From assembly GCA_963691655.1 (NCBI GenBank), contig OY829328.1, positions 80,294,400 through 80,358,399 of the forward strand: a stretch of 64,000 nt of DNA. The letters run 5' to 3'. This document shows, piece by piece, positions 45,074 to 55,544 of this stretch (its first letter is position 1; each line of letters opens with the position of its first letter). The notes beneath the pieces are model-generated. The model had not been told where the DNA came from and searched no databases. It saw nothing but the letters and a program-made list of their open reading frames with translations. Both the position numbers and the translations under genes were made by a program. The DNA is from Toxonevra muliebris (taxonomy: Eukaryota > Arthropoda > Insecta > Diptera > Pallopteridae).

Positions 45074-45775
45074 GTGAGTATGACCCGACTTCATGCTTCA
45101 CAAACACAAGAACAAAGAAAGGCAGTTCGTCAAACGGCTCAGTTGGCAATAAGAAATCGTCAAGCTTATCGCACAGATCAACAACGTGATAATCTTCGAC
45201 GCGCAAGAAGAAATGCTTCAAGTGTTAATTTGAATCGAGTAGCGTTTCAATGCCATTGTACAATTGACTACAGCTCGCATCCTTTCGTTCGAATTGGCTC
45301 AATGAAAGTTGCGTGCGTCCATTGCGGATTGTGCAGTGTCAGTGGCAAAGTGAAATTGTTATTATTGGCTCCGCCACCTGAGCTATAACATTCATTGCAT
45401 CGTGGCGAATCACCAGAATCACGACATTTTCCATCGAACACTCAAAGAGACAACGGATGTTTCCAAATGATTTCATTTGGAGCAGACATTATCAAAGAAC
45501 ACGGATTCAATCCCGCATTCAAGGTAATTTCTGCTCGAGAGATTAAACGTTCATTTTCTTTTGGTGATCATAAATCTGTAATTCTGACTTCGCCTTCGAC
45601 TTTACAGATCCAAGGCGAAATTCACCATCGAATTGGATCATTGCAACCGAAAACTCACAGCATAAATTCATCCAAATTTACTTCACCGGCAATATGGAGG
45701 ACCAACTTGATCGGCGTCAAATGATCAATACGGTAATGAAAAGCGTATGCTGTACGAGGTTCGCCTAGCTAGTTT
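45074..45775 (+). pseudogene. Helitron Rep/helicase N-terminal fragment
   Basis: The frame from ATG 45074 gives TQEQRKAVRQTAQLAIRNRQ, an arginine-rich region, then FQCHCTIDYSSHPFVRIGSM (about 45247-45306). After a short deletion it reads CVHCGLCSVSGKVKL and LAPPPEL. After a stop/shift HRGESPESRHF, FQMISFGAD and HGFNPAFK follow, then IQGEIHHRIGSL (from 45608), FIQIYFTGNMEDQLDRRQM and a stop. This is the N-terminus of animal Helitron Rep-helicase proteins, with its CxxC zinc motif and IQGQIxHRxGSL block. The HUH nuclease and helicase domains are absent. GTAATT...TTTACAG at 45524-45607 interrupts FK|IQG and looks like an 84-nt intron or in-frame insertion. The Helitron 3' hairpin and end were not identified. 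Confidence 0.85.
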
Positions 45776-45793
45776 AAAATATAAAAAATTATA

Positions 45794-47069
45794 CAGGGTG
45801 ACAATCGTAAAGTGACGCACACATTTCAGCAGTTATTTTCAAAAGGACGTACTTCCATTAAGTACAATTAAGTGTTAACATTGCTGAATATATAAGCATT
45901 CATTTGAACCCCACCTCATTCAATATAACCTCCTTTAGCCTGCACACATGCCTTCAATCGATCCGGAAATCGTAGGACTGTTCGCCGCAGGACTTCCTGA
46001 TCAATTTCAGTCCAGGCTTTCTCTAATGAATTTGTCAGCGACTCCAGACTTGTGGTGTTGAGATGCACAAGCTTTACTCTCTAAAATACTCCAAATAGAG
46101 TAGTCCATTGGATTCAAGTCTGGGGAGTATGGTGGCCATTCTTGAGATGTTATGAATTCAGAAAAATTGTCTTTTATCCATGTTTGCGTTAATTTTGCCA
46201 TGTGGGAAGGTGCAGAATCTTGCTGGAAAGTCCAGTTTTCATTTCCAAATGTATCTTGGGCCCAGGGAAGAACATGTTCATTTAAAATGCTCCGATAAAC
46301 AACCTGGTCGATTTTAACACCCTCTTCAACGAATATTAGAGGGATTCTGGCATTAGCGGAAACTCCAGCCCATACCATAACGGAAGCTGGCTTTTGAACT
46401 CGGCCAACAGTCCTACTTTGTTGCGATGATGATGTTAGCCACATTCGGTCATTTTGCGCATTGAAATGTTGTTCAACCGTGAAAATTTTTTCATCTGTAA
46501 ACAAGATATTTTCATATTTTTTTTTAACACGGAGGAGCGTAGCAACGCCTTGCATCTTTGCAGTCGCAAATCTTTCTTTTTTTGTGTCAGATCTTGAGCT
46601 TTTCGGAGCTTGTACGGCTTAAGATTAAGCTTTGATTTTGCAATGATTCGCTCTCCTACTTCCTTAGCGATTTTTCTCATTGAGCGCCTTTGATTTCGCT
46701 TGATTCGTTTACGAATTTTTTCTGTTAAACCAGTAGTGGCAATTGTTGAAAATTTTCCCCGGCCTCTACCTCCAAAACCCCCAGTTTCATTATATCGAAT
46801 AATAGCTCGGTCTACCGTACGACTTGACAAATTTAAAGCCTTTGCAATTTGACGGCAACTATAATTTGCCAAATGAAATTTCATAATTTCACGATGAATA
46901 TTTTCCTTGTCCATTTTTATGGAAATTTCAAAATGTAATAACAAAAATTCAAATGAAATCAAAAGCAAAGCCAATGATGAATGAATTTGCTTTTTAAATT
47001 AAAGTAACGGTAAATGGCAAAGCTAGCTGCAGAGTATTAAACTTGCGTCACTTTACACTTGTCACCCTG
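45794..47069 (-). mobile_element. DD37D (maT-like) Tc1/mariner element with both TIRs, two frameshifts
   Basis: The ends are CAGGGTGACAA, two variable bases, GTAAAGTGACGCA (left from 45794; right inverted, ending 47069). TA is present on both sides (45792-45793 and 47070-47071); length is 1276 bp. The transposase runs from ATG 46914 to TGA 45916, about 332 residues. HTH: MKFHLANYSCRQIAKALNLS; GRGRGK linker. Catalytic blocks: ILFTDEKIF (first D, about 46490), FQQDSAPSHMAK (second D, about 46220), SPDLNPMDYSIW (third D, about 46105). There are 37 residues between the second and third D, hence DD37D. Lesions: a frameshift in a nine-A run (about 46515) and another at about 46060, after which ESLTNSLEKAWTEID...GGYIE completes the family C-terminus. 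Otherwise open. Confidence 0.93.
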
Positions 47070-47071
47070 TA

Positions 47072-47186
47072 TTTAGCAATTTCTATTTTTTTTTTTAGTT
47101 TTTGCAGTCATGATCTGTACAAATACGAAAAAAATTGTAATATAGAAAAATCAATAAATCAAGTATGCCGTTAATCCAAATTAGAC
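47072..47186. other. Short spacer
   Basis: T-rich run at 47087-47097; I see nothing else. Confidence 0.5.
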
Positions 47187-47398
47187 GACCTCGTTAGTCA
47201 AGTGGATAGTGCACTAGACTTTCATCCAGAAGGGTTCGATTCCAGTCTTGCTCTGGTGGCTCTCATAAATTTCTTATATTCACTATCGATATGAAGTGGA
47301 TGAGAATTATAAGAATGTGTACAAGTACACACCTTGGTTGGTAATGGCAAAACCACCGAGCTGATAAAAAATTGTCACAGCCGTTCGGAATCACCATC
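47187..47398 (+). mobile_element. tRNA-headed SINE (tRNA-Glu-like head) with conserved body
   Basis: The head GACCTCGTTAGTCAAGTGGA...CTAGACTTTCATCCAGAAGG then GTTCGATTCC (box B without its first G context) matches the SINE at 39950, with a small deletion before box B. The body contains TTGGTTGGTAATGGCAAAAC, CACCGAG and CCGTTCGGAATC, phrases also found in the SINE at 62445 (GGGAATGGCAAACCTCC, CATTCGGATTCGG). The two therefore share a body but differ in head. Confidence 0.75.
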
Positions 47399-47472
47399 GC
47401 CACTGTAGTCTAGTGGTAGAGTGCCAGACTTTTATCTCTGGAGGCCTGAGTTCGATTCTCGGCTTGGGTATG
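47399..47472 (+). repeat. Second tRNA-like head adjoining the SINE
   Basis: GCCACTGTAGTCTAGTGG...CCAGACTTTTATCTCTGG then AGTTCGATTCTC. Box A (TAGTCTAGTGG) fits the pol III consensus and box B is near-consensus. The anticodon arm CCAGA/TCTGG pairs. The acceptor ends do not pair well, so this is a tRNA-derived SINE head rather than a functional tRNA gene. A CT-rich tail (47473-47520) follows. Confidence 0.55.
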
Positions 47473-48699
47473 TTTCTTATCTATCTTTCTTTCTCTCTTC
47501 CTTTCTTTCTCTCTTGGGGCTTTGGTACAATAGATCTTATAGGTCGCAGTGCCTGACTTTCGAGTCGTCCTTCTTTCAAATAATAATAATCCAAATTCTC
47601 TTTATTTAAATTCCTTACCAAAAAAAAATTAATTATAATTGGTTTTTAAGGACTTAAGACCTTTTTCAGGAATTCCCTCCATCAAGGCCTTTATGGTGCT
47701 TTCATTAATATTTTTGGAAGCTTAAATTCCTTGTGCCTTTCGATACACTTTTTGTCTCCTCTTAATTAGAGCCCAATAACGTTCCAATGACCTCAGCTCT
47801 GGGTAGATTAGCTTCTCTCAGTACAATATTGATATTATTGCTTTTTTCCCATAGTGGCATGATGCCAGATCAAGCTAAAAGAAGTTGGATACTTAATGCT
47901 GCATTACAAATGGTTTTAATCTCTTTTGCATCCAGCAATATAAATATCCGTGTTGAATGACTCACCCCCTCTGAGGTACGCTTCTGACTCTAATTTCTAT
48001 GCTGGTGCAAAAAAAATACTTTTTTCTGACTGATCTTCGGAAAAACAACAACACTTATATCCGATCTTAATGAAGTCCAATTCGATGAATCAATGTTTTC
48101 TCCCCAAATTTTTAAAATCACAAAATTATACAAAATTTATAACACACAAACGAAGAATACATAAATTTTACATAAATAAATTCATATACTTAGAGACGAG
48201 TATTTAAAGTAATTGATAAATAAATATTGCAAAATACTGAAAAAAAAAAAATAACAAATTCGTTTAAAAAAACCGGAAGAAATAACTTAATAATTTTTAA
48301 ATATGTATGAATTAAGAAATAACATGAAAGGAAACATTTGCTTTAAAAATTAGAAAAATATATAAATTTTTGAGCGTACATCATTAATTTAAATTTCACG
48401 CACATTTACACATACATTTACCCAGATGTATGAGAATGTATTTAAAAATACAAAATTTATAGATTTCTCAAAGAATCTTATTTGTTCTTAAAATATAAAA
48501 ATACATAAAATAAAAATAAATTATAAATGAAATATATACACTTAACACATTTTCTGGTTTTTCTTTTTTTTAATTAAGCGCAAAAAAATACATAAATAAA
48601 AAACCGAAATATTTTCATAAATTGATCCAATTTCCAAAAAATACAATCAAACGAGAAATTAAATTGAATACAATCCAGTAGATGAATAAAAATATACAC
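47473..48699. other. AT-rich non-coding stretch
   Basis: A CTTT/CTCT pyrimidine patch (47479-47516) is followed by AT-rich sequence. A part near 47640-47960 has phrases faintly like the Tc1-like element family (GATGCCAGATCAAGC, AATGACCTCAGCTCTGGGTA), suggesting a very old related copy, but I could not align it. The rest is without features. Confidence 0.45.
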
Positions 48700-48701
48700 T
48701 A

Positions 48702-49981
48702 AGGAGTGAGATTGAAAAAATCTTAACATGTATAAAATCCAATAATTTTTAAACGGTTGATCTTAGAATTTTGAATTTTTTTTTTATGTAATTGATAATA
48801 TTTTACAAATTACAGAAAAATATAAATTTTATAGTTCTAACAACTATTTATGAACTCGTGGACCTTTTTTGTAAGTCTTCCATTAGAGATTTGATAGTTG
48901 TTTCAGACACCTTTTTGGAACAGTTTGCCCATCTCCTTTTAAAATCTTCGATATTTTGGGACACCTTTTTTGTGCTCTTTAAGCTTCTTTTCACAAGAGC
49001 GCAATATCTCTCCACTGGTCTTAGCTCCGGACAATTTGGAGGATTGGCCTCTCTTGGTACAAAAACTGTGTTATCACTTTGGTACCACTCCAGAGCTTTC
49101 TTGCCGTAGTGACAATATGTGGACACATTGTGCTCTCTTATGAAAGGAAGAAGTATTTTTTTCAAACATTCTTTGATGTATATTTCGGTATTTATAGAGC
49201 CCACTGTAACAAATGACTTGCTTCTTTTGCTGCAACTGCATATAGCTTGCCATATCAGGAATTTTTTAGGAAATTTTGTCTGCTTTTGGATTCTAAATTG
49301 TTCTTCGACATTTCCTCGAGCTCACGCATCAGCAACATACAAATTTTTACCAGAAAGCTGCGTAAAATCTGCTAGTACATACGTTTCGTCGTCCATTATA
49401 CAACATGAATATTTTTGTATGAAATTCGATTTTAATTTTCGAGCCCTACTTTTGGCGTCTAAATTTTTTGCAGCATTCCTGTCTGGAACTTTTTGGACTT
49501 TGTATGTTTTCAAACCTGCATTGGCTTTAACTTTTCGCACCAAATAGTCAGAGCACTGGGCTAACCGGGCAGCTTTTCTACCAGATGTGTTTAGAGATCT
49601 TTTCAATATGCTTTCTATTTTCTTGGCTTTCCCAATATCATGTGGTCTTTGTTTTCTTCCCAAACCAGGTTTCCTATCGATGGTCAAACTCCTGAAACTG
49701 TTTAATAATATTGGAAACAGTTTGACGGCAGTCCTTCAATTCTTTGGCCAATTTTTTGTAGGACCAATTTGAATTTTTTTGAAAATTTTTGATAATTTTA
49801 AGACGTACTTCGTTTTCTTCACTCGTTTTGATCAAACTCACAATAAATCAACATGTTTGTCATTAAAAATAACAACAGATATATTTTTCAAAGATAATTA
49901 GATCAAAGAAATTTTTCAATTTTACACCCAAACAAAATTATTAGGTAAAACGTGTGTTAAGATTTTTTCAATCTTACTACT
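48702..49981 (-). mobile_element. Tc1-like element, copy C, both ends present
   Basis: The left end is AGGAGTGAGATTGAAAAAAT; the right end is its inverted near-match AGTAGTAAGATTGAAAAAAT ending at 49981. TA is on both sides (48700-48701, 49982-49983); length is 1280 bp. The transposase reads minus from about 49841, where GTG stands in place of an expected ATG, to TAG 48837. N-terminal HTH: RLKIIKNFQKNSNWSYKKLA, CRQTVSNIIKQF, then ARLAQCSDYLVRKVKANAG. First catalytic aspartate: IMDDETYVLADFTQ (about 49390). Glutamate block: PNCPELRPVERYCALVKR (about 48995). The second aspartate is lost: STYCHYGKK lacks the seven residues FWPDLAS kept in copy A. With that block the spacing to the glutamate would be about 37 residues (DD37E-like). 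Frameshifts are also present. Confidence 0.92.
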
Positions 49982-50029
49982 TATTTCATGTAAATTTTCA
50001 CCATGGCTACATTATAAATGATCCATGCG

Positions 50030-50392
50030 ACAAATTCAATCTAGGGGCGATAAATCGTGTGATCTAGGTGGCCAACTCACTGGTCCGAAACTTGAGATAA
50101 ATTGTTCACCGAACTTATCTTTCAATAGGTCCATTGTTTCAAGTGTTATGTGGCAAGTAGGACCACATGCCGGCCAGATTCAGCTCGTGCATTTTGGGCA
50201 AAAAAAAAAAAAAAAACGCTCCAAATCATCGAAAGATAGCGAGCGCTATTGACGGTAACCTTGTGGCAATTTTTCGGTAAAAAAAACTAATCTTCCTCAA
50301 GTTTCCCTAAGGTCCACTCAGTGAAAATTCGACAGTAGCAGGTCGCCCGGCTTAATAATTTGTTATCGTTGTTCGGTTGTAAGTCTTTCCAT
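50030..50392 (-). pseudogene. IS630-superfamily transposase remnant, internal deletion
   Basis: The minus strand starts MERLTTEQR, stop, QIIKPG at 50392, the typical N-terminus of this insect transposase family. It then jumps to GPTCHITLETMDLLKDKFGE (second catalytic region, with the aspartate replaced), QFISSFGPVSWPPRS and HDLSPLD (third aspartate, about 50035). Everything between the HTH and the second block is deleted or scrambled, including an A-run at 50201-50217. It abuts the mariner remnant at 50440, so both lie on minus head-to-tail. Confidence 0.75.
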
Positions 50393-50439
50393 GATGAAAT
50401 GGCAATGCTAACTGAGCCTAGGAATATTTTCATGTTTTG

Positions 50440-51434
50440 TATTCAAAAAATAATCATACAGAACGAATATATAGTGCTGACCGAGTTTCCACTATCCCTG
50501 AGACCGCAATGAAGTAGTTCGTTTTTTCAGCAGTGCGACCAAGGGCTGTATCTTGATGCAAAAAGTAGAAGCGCAGCTCAACTTTTTTCTGGTTTCCTAA
50601 CAAGTTTTCGAAAACTTAAGCAGTTACCATCTCTCCAGTTTTCAGAAGAATAACAGCTACAATTTTTCTCGGGTAAAATAAATTCACATCCTTTCTTTTG
50701 CCGCTGACTTCTGCTGCCTGACTTTAATAGATGGACTAGCAACATCTCAGTTTCCTGCCATTGACTCTTGTTTGGTTTCTGGGTCATACTTGAAGAACTA
50801 AGCTTTATCACCTGTTACAATTTTATTGAAGTGGCGGGACTCTCCATCTTTAAATTTTTGAAGACAATATTGGGCAAAACGCACACGCACCTCAGTAAAA
50901 ATTCGAGGAACTGATCGTAGTGATTTCTTTTGTGTATCGAAGATGATTCCTAAATATTCGCAATATAACCATGACATTTAAGCCCAGTTCCTCAACAATA
51001 ATTTCCTGGCTCAATCTTGGATCTTCGTCAATTTTGGACTTCACTCACACTTACGTCATCAGCCGTAAATTTTGCGCAACCTTCACGAAATTCGTTCGCC
51101 ACATGTCCGGTCTGGAATCTCCGAAACTACTTCGAGACGGTCCCAAGCGATAGTGCATTCTCTCCATATCCTATATAGCACTCATTAAATATTTCCACAG
51201 GCTTGAGGTTACGCCGAAATCCATAAAGAATGGCAAACTGAATCTCTTGCTGTGATGGGAGTGGAATTTCAACCGAATTTTTTTTAGTAGCATTGTGTTT
51301 TCTTGTCTCCATGTTAATGGTTTGCAGTGAAACTTAAAATAAATTATTAATTATTAAAATAAAATAAAAATCAGCTGACATTTTTTGTTTTGTCAAAAAT
51401 TTAATTCAGTGTTGCCAACTAGGGGAACTTTTTT
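50440..51434 (-). pseudogene. Mariner remnant, relative of the 16.9-kb element, one TIR kept
   Basis: The outer end at 51434, preceded by TA at 51435-51436, reads inverted AAAAAAAGTTCCCCTAGTTGG then CAACACT, matching the left TIR and subterminal sequence of the mariner at 16931. From ATG 51312 the protein reads METRKHNATKK, PLPSQQEIQFAILYGFRRNL, KPVEIFNECYIGYGENA and SLGTVSK. It then continues through VSEVKSKIDEDPRLSQEIIV (about 51020-51080) to a frameshifted PETKQES region and LRSQG at about 50530, where similarity ends. It is much better preserved at the N-terminus than the 16.9-kb copy. The third catalytic block and right TIR are absent. Confidence 0.85.
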
Positions 51435-51436
51435 TA

Positions 51437-51774
51437 GCCCGCTCGTAGAAGCCTTTTAGCATTTCATTTTGCCAAAAGAGGCGTAACCATGGTAGAATTT
51501 TGTGATAGATGGCAGCACTAGAACAAGACCAATTTGATTTGTGTATGTATGTGTATGTAAATGGTAAATGTCAAAAAGCATCTGAAGTAAACAAAGACGT
51601 TTTGCAGCCAAAGTTCTCGGAGAAGAATGGAAAAAGGCAGTTTTGCTGTCAACGCCATCTATTATAATTTCGCTGTGGGTGTTATTGCTGGAACCAAAGG
51701 GAAGCTTTAAACTCTTTTGCTTGCCCATTTCTTCGTCGCCCACCTTTTCAATTATCAATTTCGAAGAGGCTTTA
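51437..51774. other. Non-coding stretch
   Basis: The 100-codon minus frame (51456-51758) has no recognised domain; a GTATGTATGTGTATGTAAATG patch lies near 51541. Confidence 0.45.
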
Positions 51775-52180
51775 CCCAGTTTGCAAAAAAGATCGGAACC
51801 AATGTAACTTTCCTAACTAGTTCATCTGCGTCTGCATTGCCAGTGATGTCGCAGTGGCCTGATACCCAACAAAGCCTAATAATCTTATAAATAGAAAAGC
51901 GCTGGAAACTATTTAAATATTTTATATCTAAGTTGAAAGAACATCTCTATGGAGAGTGTGTCTTGAAGTCCTCTTAATTTAAAAAAAAAACAATAAGAAT
52001 AGCTACATCTTTAAATACAGTATGTAGATTAATTTTAACACATGTCTCAAATGCATATATTTCGGCTTAAACAACACTTTGCCATGTGCCCATTGGGATT
52101 GAGATTCCAGAGTTAGGATCAAAGACTACAACACCTGAATCACAATCCACTTTTGAACCTTCTCTCTATACCAATTAAGA
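51775..52180 (-). pseudogene. LINE RNase H domain remnant
   Basis: Minus-strand pieces, from the right: GSKVDCDSGVVVFDPNSGIS (from about 52160), QSVV, stop, AEIYAFETC (glutamate block, about 52060), then NSFQRFSIYK. WVSGHCDITGNADADELVRK (about 51800-51860) follows. This is the order DGSK, QAEI, WVxGHxxIxGNxxADELARK of a LINE RNase H domain. It is frameshifted, with stops. A related piece on + at 55545 shares SLQRFSIQ and the FFANWV/LSANWV tail. Confidence 0.65.
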
Positions 52181-54312
52181 CCAAATGGTAGAAAATAGAA
52201 TTGGAATGGTGGGCCACTACTTCACAGATACAGAGAAAAATTAGCTAGCCACTTCTACTTCGTAAGCGCTAATAATATTAGAAAGCAATAAAAGCAAGTT
52301 ATGTAGTACTTGATATAGCTCAAATCCTTTAATTTAAGAAAAACATCTATCAAATTTTTGAATTCGATTAGTGTTTTTGAAATCATTAAATCAACTGAAA
52401 GCTTTTCTACCCCTGTACACACTTCATGGATTAAATTTTGCAATAAAATGTACACATAAAAATTTCGAATATATTACATGCACATAAAATTATTTAAATT
52501 ATAAACTTTTTCATAATAGTTTCTAATTACGACAAAAAAAAAAAAAAAAAACACACACACACAAACGGAAGGTATTAAACTTGCACTAAAACTGTCATTT
52601 TAAAGCAATTAATTAAAATTTATGATAAAAAGTTATTACAAGCAAAAAAGACAGCATGGGCATAATTTCATTTCATTTTCTCTATATATTTGTTTGTTTG
52701 TTGATATAATTTATTCATAATGAAAATTAAAGAGGCACCCACACATATTAAAACAACATATACATTCATACATACATATATATGTATTTATGTATGTATA
52801 GTAGCAAAAAATAGATACTTTAGAAGTATTTTTAGGAAATTGTAATATGTTTTTCCACTTCATAAAAATAAAAAATAATAAAAAAAAAAAACTTAGCATA
52901 CATTTAAACATTTTCGCGCATTAATATTTAATAAAAATAGCAACAATAACAAAAAATCGAAATTAAAAAAAAAAAAATATTAAAAGAAAGCATACAAAAT
53001 GAACAACTAATTAATACACACGCCCACCATATTAAAAACTATTTCATGGATGGGTAATGCATTAAAAATAAAAGTTGCCCAGAAACCCAGCAGCACTCAG
53101 CAACCATCCATCGGTTTTTTTTTTCTATTTTCTGTTCTTCTATTCAAGCAATTTGATATTTTAGTTTTTCATTTTCAGTTTTCTCTCTTTTAATTTAATT
53201 TTTGTTTTCAAATTAGAAAACTAAAAAATAAAAATAAAAAGTAAAAACTTTGATGAATGAATAGCAACTGGTTTTTTGTGTTTTTGGAAAATTTGTAATG
53301 CATTTTGTTGCTTGTTTGTTTGCTTGTTGCTACAAAAATTTAATAACAACAAAAGCAACTAATTATTTCATAAAAATTTTATATGAAAACGAAAAATGTT
53401 TTCCAATTTCATATAAAAATATTTTCATTTCATTTGAAAGTTTGAAAGTGAATAATTGTAATTTGTATATAAGAAAAGAATAGCAAATCAATTTTATATT
53501 TTTATGTCTTGGCACACTACTTTCGGGAGACTTCATTTGCTGTTTATACATTTTTCCATTTGAAAAAATATCAGCAAATTATCACAAAATACTAAGCAGA
53601 TATTAAACGCTGATTTCACATGGAGAAGTTGACTTTCAACCAGGACGGTGTAGTCAAAAATTTAAAAAAACTTCGTCTTCTAAAGATACAAAAAAAAAAC
53701 AGATTTAGGGAAAATTTTTCTACCTGAATCTCACTCCTCCAACGCAAATTGCTCTGCATCACAAAATTGCTTTGACCTTAAGACTCAAAATTTTAAGTTT
53801 TAATAAGCAAAAAAGTACTTCCAAAATTCGCTTCGCTGCATCGTTGATGATTATAAATTTTTTGATTAAAAATTTAACGAATAGCTGTCCAAAATGAATG
53901 AATAATAAAAATAATGGCGGCTTTTTTTTATGTCATCTTTCAGCGTTGCATTTTTTAGTACTAATTTTTGCAATGAAAATTTTGAAAAGTATGGAATTTC
54001 GTTACCAGTCGGTATCGTTAATGTACTCAATGAGTACAAGTACTCATAATAAAAGCATCGAGTAAAAATGTGTAGGGTATCGGTGTAAAAGTATCGAGTA
54101 TTCAAAGTATCGAGTACCAATACCATTTCCCTAGTTCCAGGACAGATTGAAATAAGATTAGCTTGATAAAAAGGCCTCATTGTGTGACCAAAATTCTTTT
54201 GTAGACTGGGGGACAGAATACTTAGTTAGAAAAGTATTCAGAAGAATGAAAATAATTCTTTTCCATTATTTCGAGTCTCAGTAAGGTAGCCAGATGTACT
54301 GATTTTGATAGT
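52181..54312. other. Very AT-rich non-coding stretch
   Basis: An A-run followed by CACACA lies at 52535-52563, with CATACATA patches near 52760-52800. A patch rich in GTATCGAGTA (54010-54125) may be part of a small hAT-like element whose end would be TACCATTTCCCTAG, but no partner end was found. No gene. Confidence 0.55.
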
Positions 54313-54560
54313 AGGGCAGTGTCGTCATGTTCGGGGCGCTGTCAAGGTCGGGACAGTGTCGTTTTCTCCATTATATCTCACTGGTGTCCGTTAAATTAAT
54401 ATACAGTAATGTTTGTCATGACGTTAGCAAACTTTTCATGTCATTTCGAGTTCAGAGCGTGAAGTATATATAAGTGTTACGTGACTGCGTGTTAAAAGAA
54501 GAGTAAAAAAGTGTTTAACAGTGGCAGAAAAAGTGGATTAATTTAAAAAGATTTTTGCGT
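54313..54560 (+). mobile_element. Second copy of the 27.7-kb TIR element family (one end)
   Basis: It starts TAGGGCAGTGTCGTCATG and is collinear with the minus-strand reading of 28423 down to about 28190. Shared phrases include GGGGCGCTGTC, GTGTCGTTTTC, ATCTCACTGG, TTTGTCATGACG, GAGTTCAGAGCGTGAAGTAT and ATATAAGTGT. By eye identity is high with small indels (a 9-bp block GGTCGGGAC is extra here). The opposite end was not found. The TATA-like TATATAAG at about 54467 lies about 155 bp inside the end. Confidence 0.7.
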
Positions 54561-54779
54561 TTTTTAGGTACTAATTTTTCTAACTTTATATCTGAGAAAA
54601 CCATAATTTTCTGGGTTTTGAGAAGATGGAATAAGTGTTTCGAGTAGTGGCACATTCTTAAATTTACAAAAATTATTGCAATAAATTCTCCACTTCAATG
54701 AAAGTGAGAGAGTTTAATGAAATAATTTTCAGTTTAATGTTTTAAGAGGATGGTAAAAAACAGATTTACCCTGGTGAAT
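54561..54779. other. Non-coding spacer
   Basis: AT-rich; possibly the continuation of the TIR element. No gene. Confidence 0.4.
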
Positions 54780-55390
54780 TTAGAAAGTTAGCACCGGACA
54801 GGAGCTTACACCGGACGGGGACGCTGGAGACGACGTCAATAGCCGCCTCTTAAAATCTGCACTCCGTATGGAAATCTAGAACGATTAAACGAACAACTAA
54901 AACACGAATTTTTGAAGCCTGCGTCAAATCAGTACTACTCTACGGTAGTGAAACATGACACATAACTAACACCATCATACACAAATTACAATGCTTCGTC
55001 AACCGCTGCCTACGTCGCATCATGGGTATATTCTGACCCACAATAATTTCGAACAAGAACCTATGGGAAATGACTAATCATGCTGGCATATCAAGCGACA
55101 TAAGACAACGAAAATACGGATGGATAGGTCATACTCTGAGAAAGGATCGACATAATATTGCCCACTCAGCCCTGGAATGGAACCCCATAGGCACTAGAAG
55201 AATAGGTAAACCTAAAACAACATGGAGGCACACTGTATATAGTGAGACATCCAAATCGTTTAACGAATTAAGATATCTGGCCCGAAATAGAGAATCTTGG
55301 AAATCCCATGTAGATAGGCTAAGTTCTTAAGTTTATAATACTAATTGTAATAGTTTAAGAACATGCTTCAATAAAAATAAAATAATAATT
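54780..55390 (+). pseudogene. RTE-type LINE 3' end (post-RT region and A-rich tail)
   Basis: Frames on + recover IFEACVKSVLLYGSETW (about 54910-54960), LQCFVNRCLRRIMGI, LWEMTNHAGISSDIRQRKYG, WIGHTLRKD, ALEWNPIGTRRIGKP, TWRHTV and LARNRESWKSHVDRL, stopping at about 55330. The order LLYGSETW, NxCLRxI, WIGHTLRK, ALxWNPxGxRxxGxPxxTWRR is that of many RTE-type LINEs in invertebrates. An 86-codon tail is open; the upstream part has one frameshift and stops. The 3' end carries AATAAAAATAAAATAATAAT. Confidence 0.85.
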
Positions 55391-55544
55391 TAGAAAGTGA
55401 GCTTATATGTAGTAAAAAGCAAAAAATTCTTAGAAAATCTACTGATTTTTAATTCAAGTTCAAAGTACAGATTTTTTTAGATAAAAAAATCTAGTAACCT
55501 TACCTTCAAAGAACTCTCTTTAAAGAGATATTCCTTCAAATTAG

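Noticed and set aside
47399..47472. Functional tRNA gene
   Set aside because: Pol III boxes and an anticodon arm are visible but the acceptor ends do not pair, and it sits against SINE sequence, so it is better read as a tRNA-derived SINE head.
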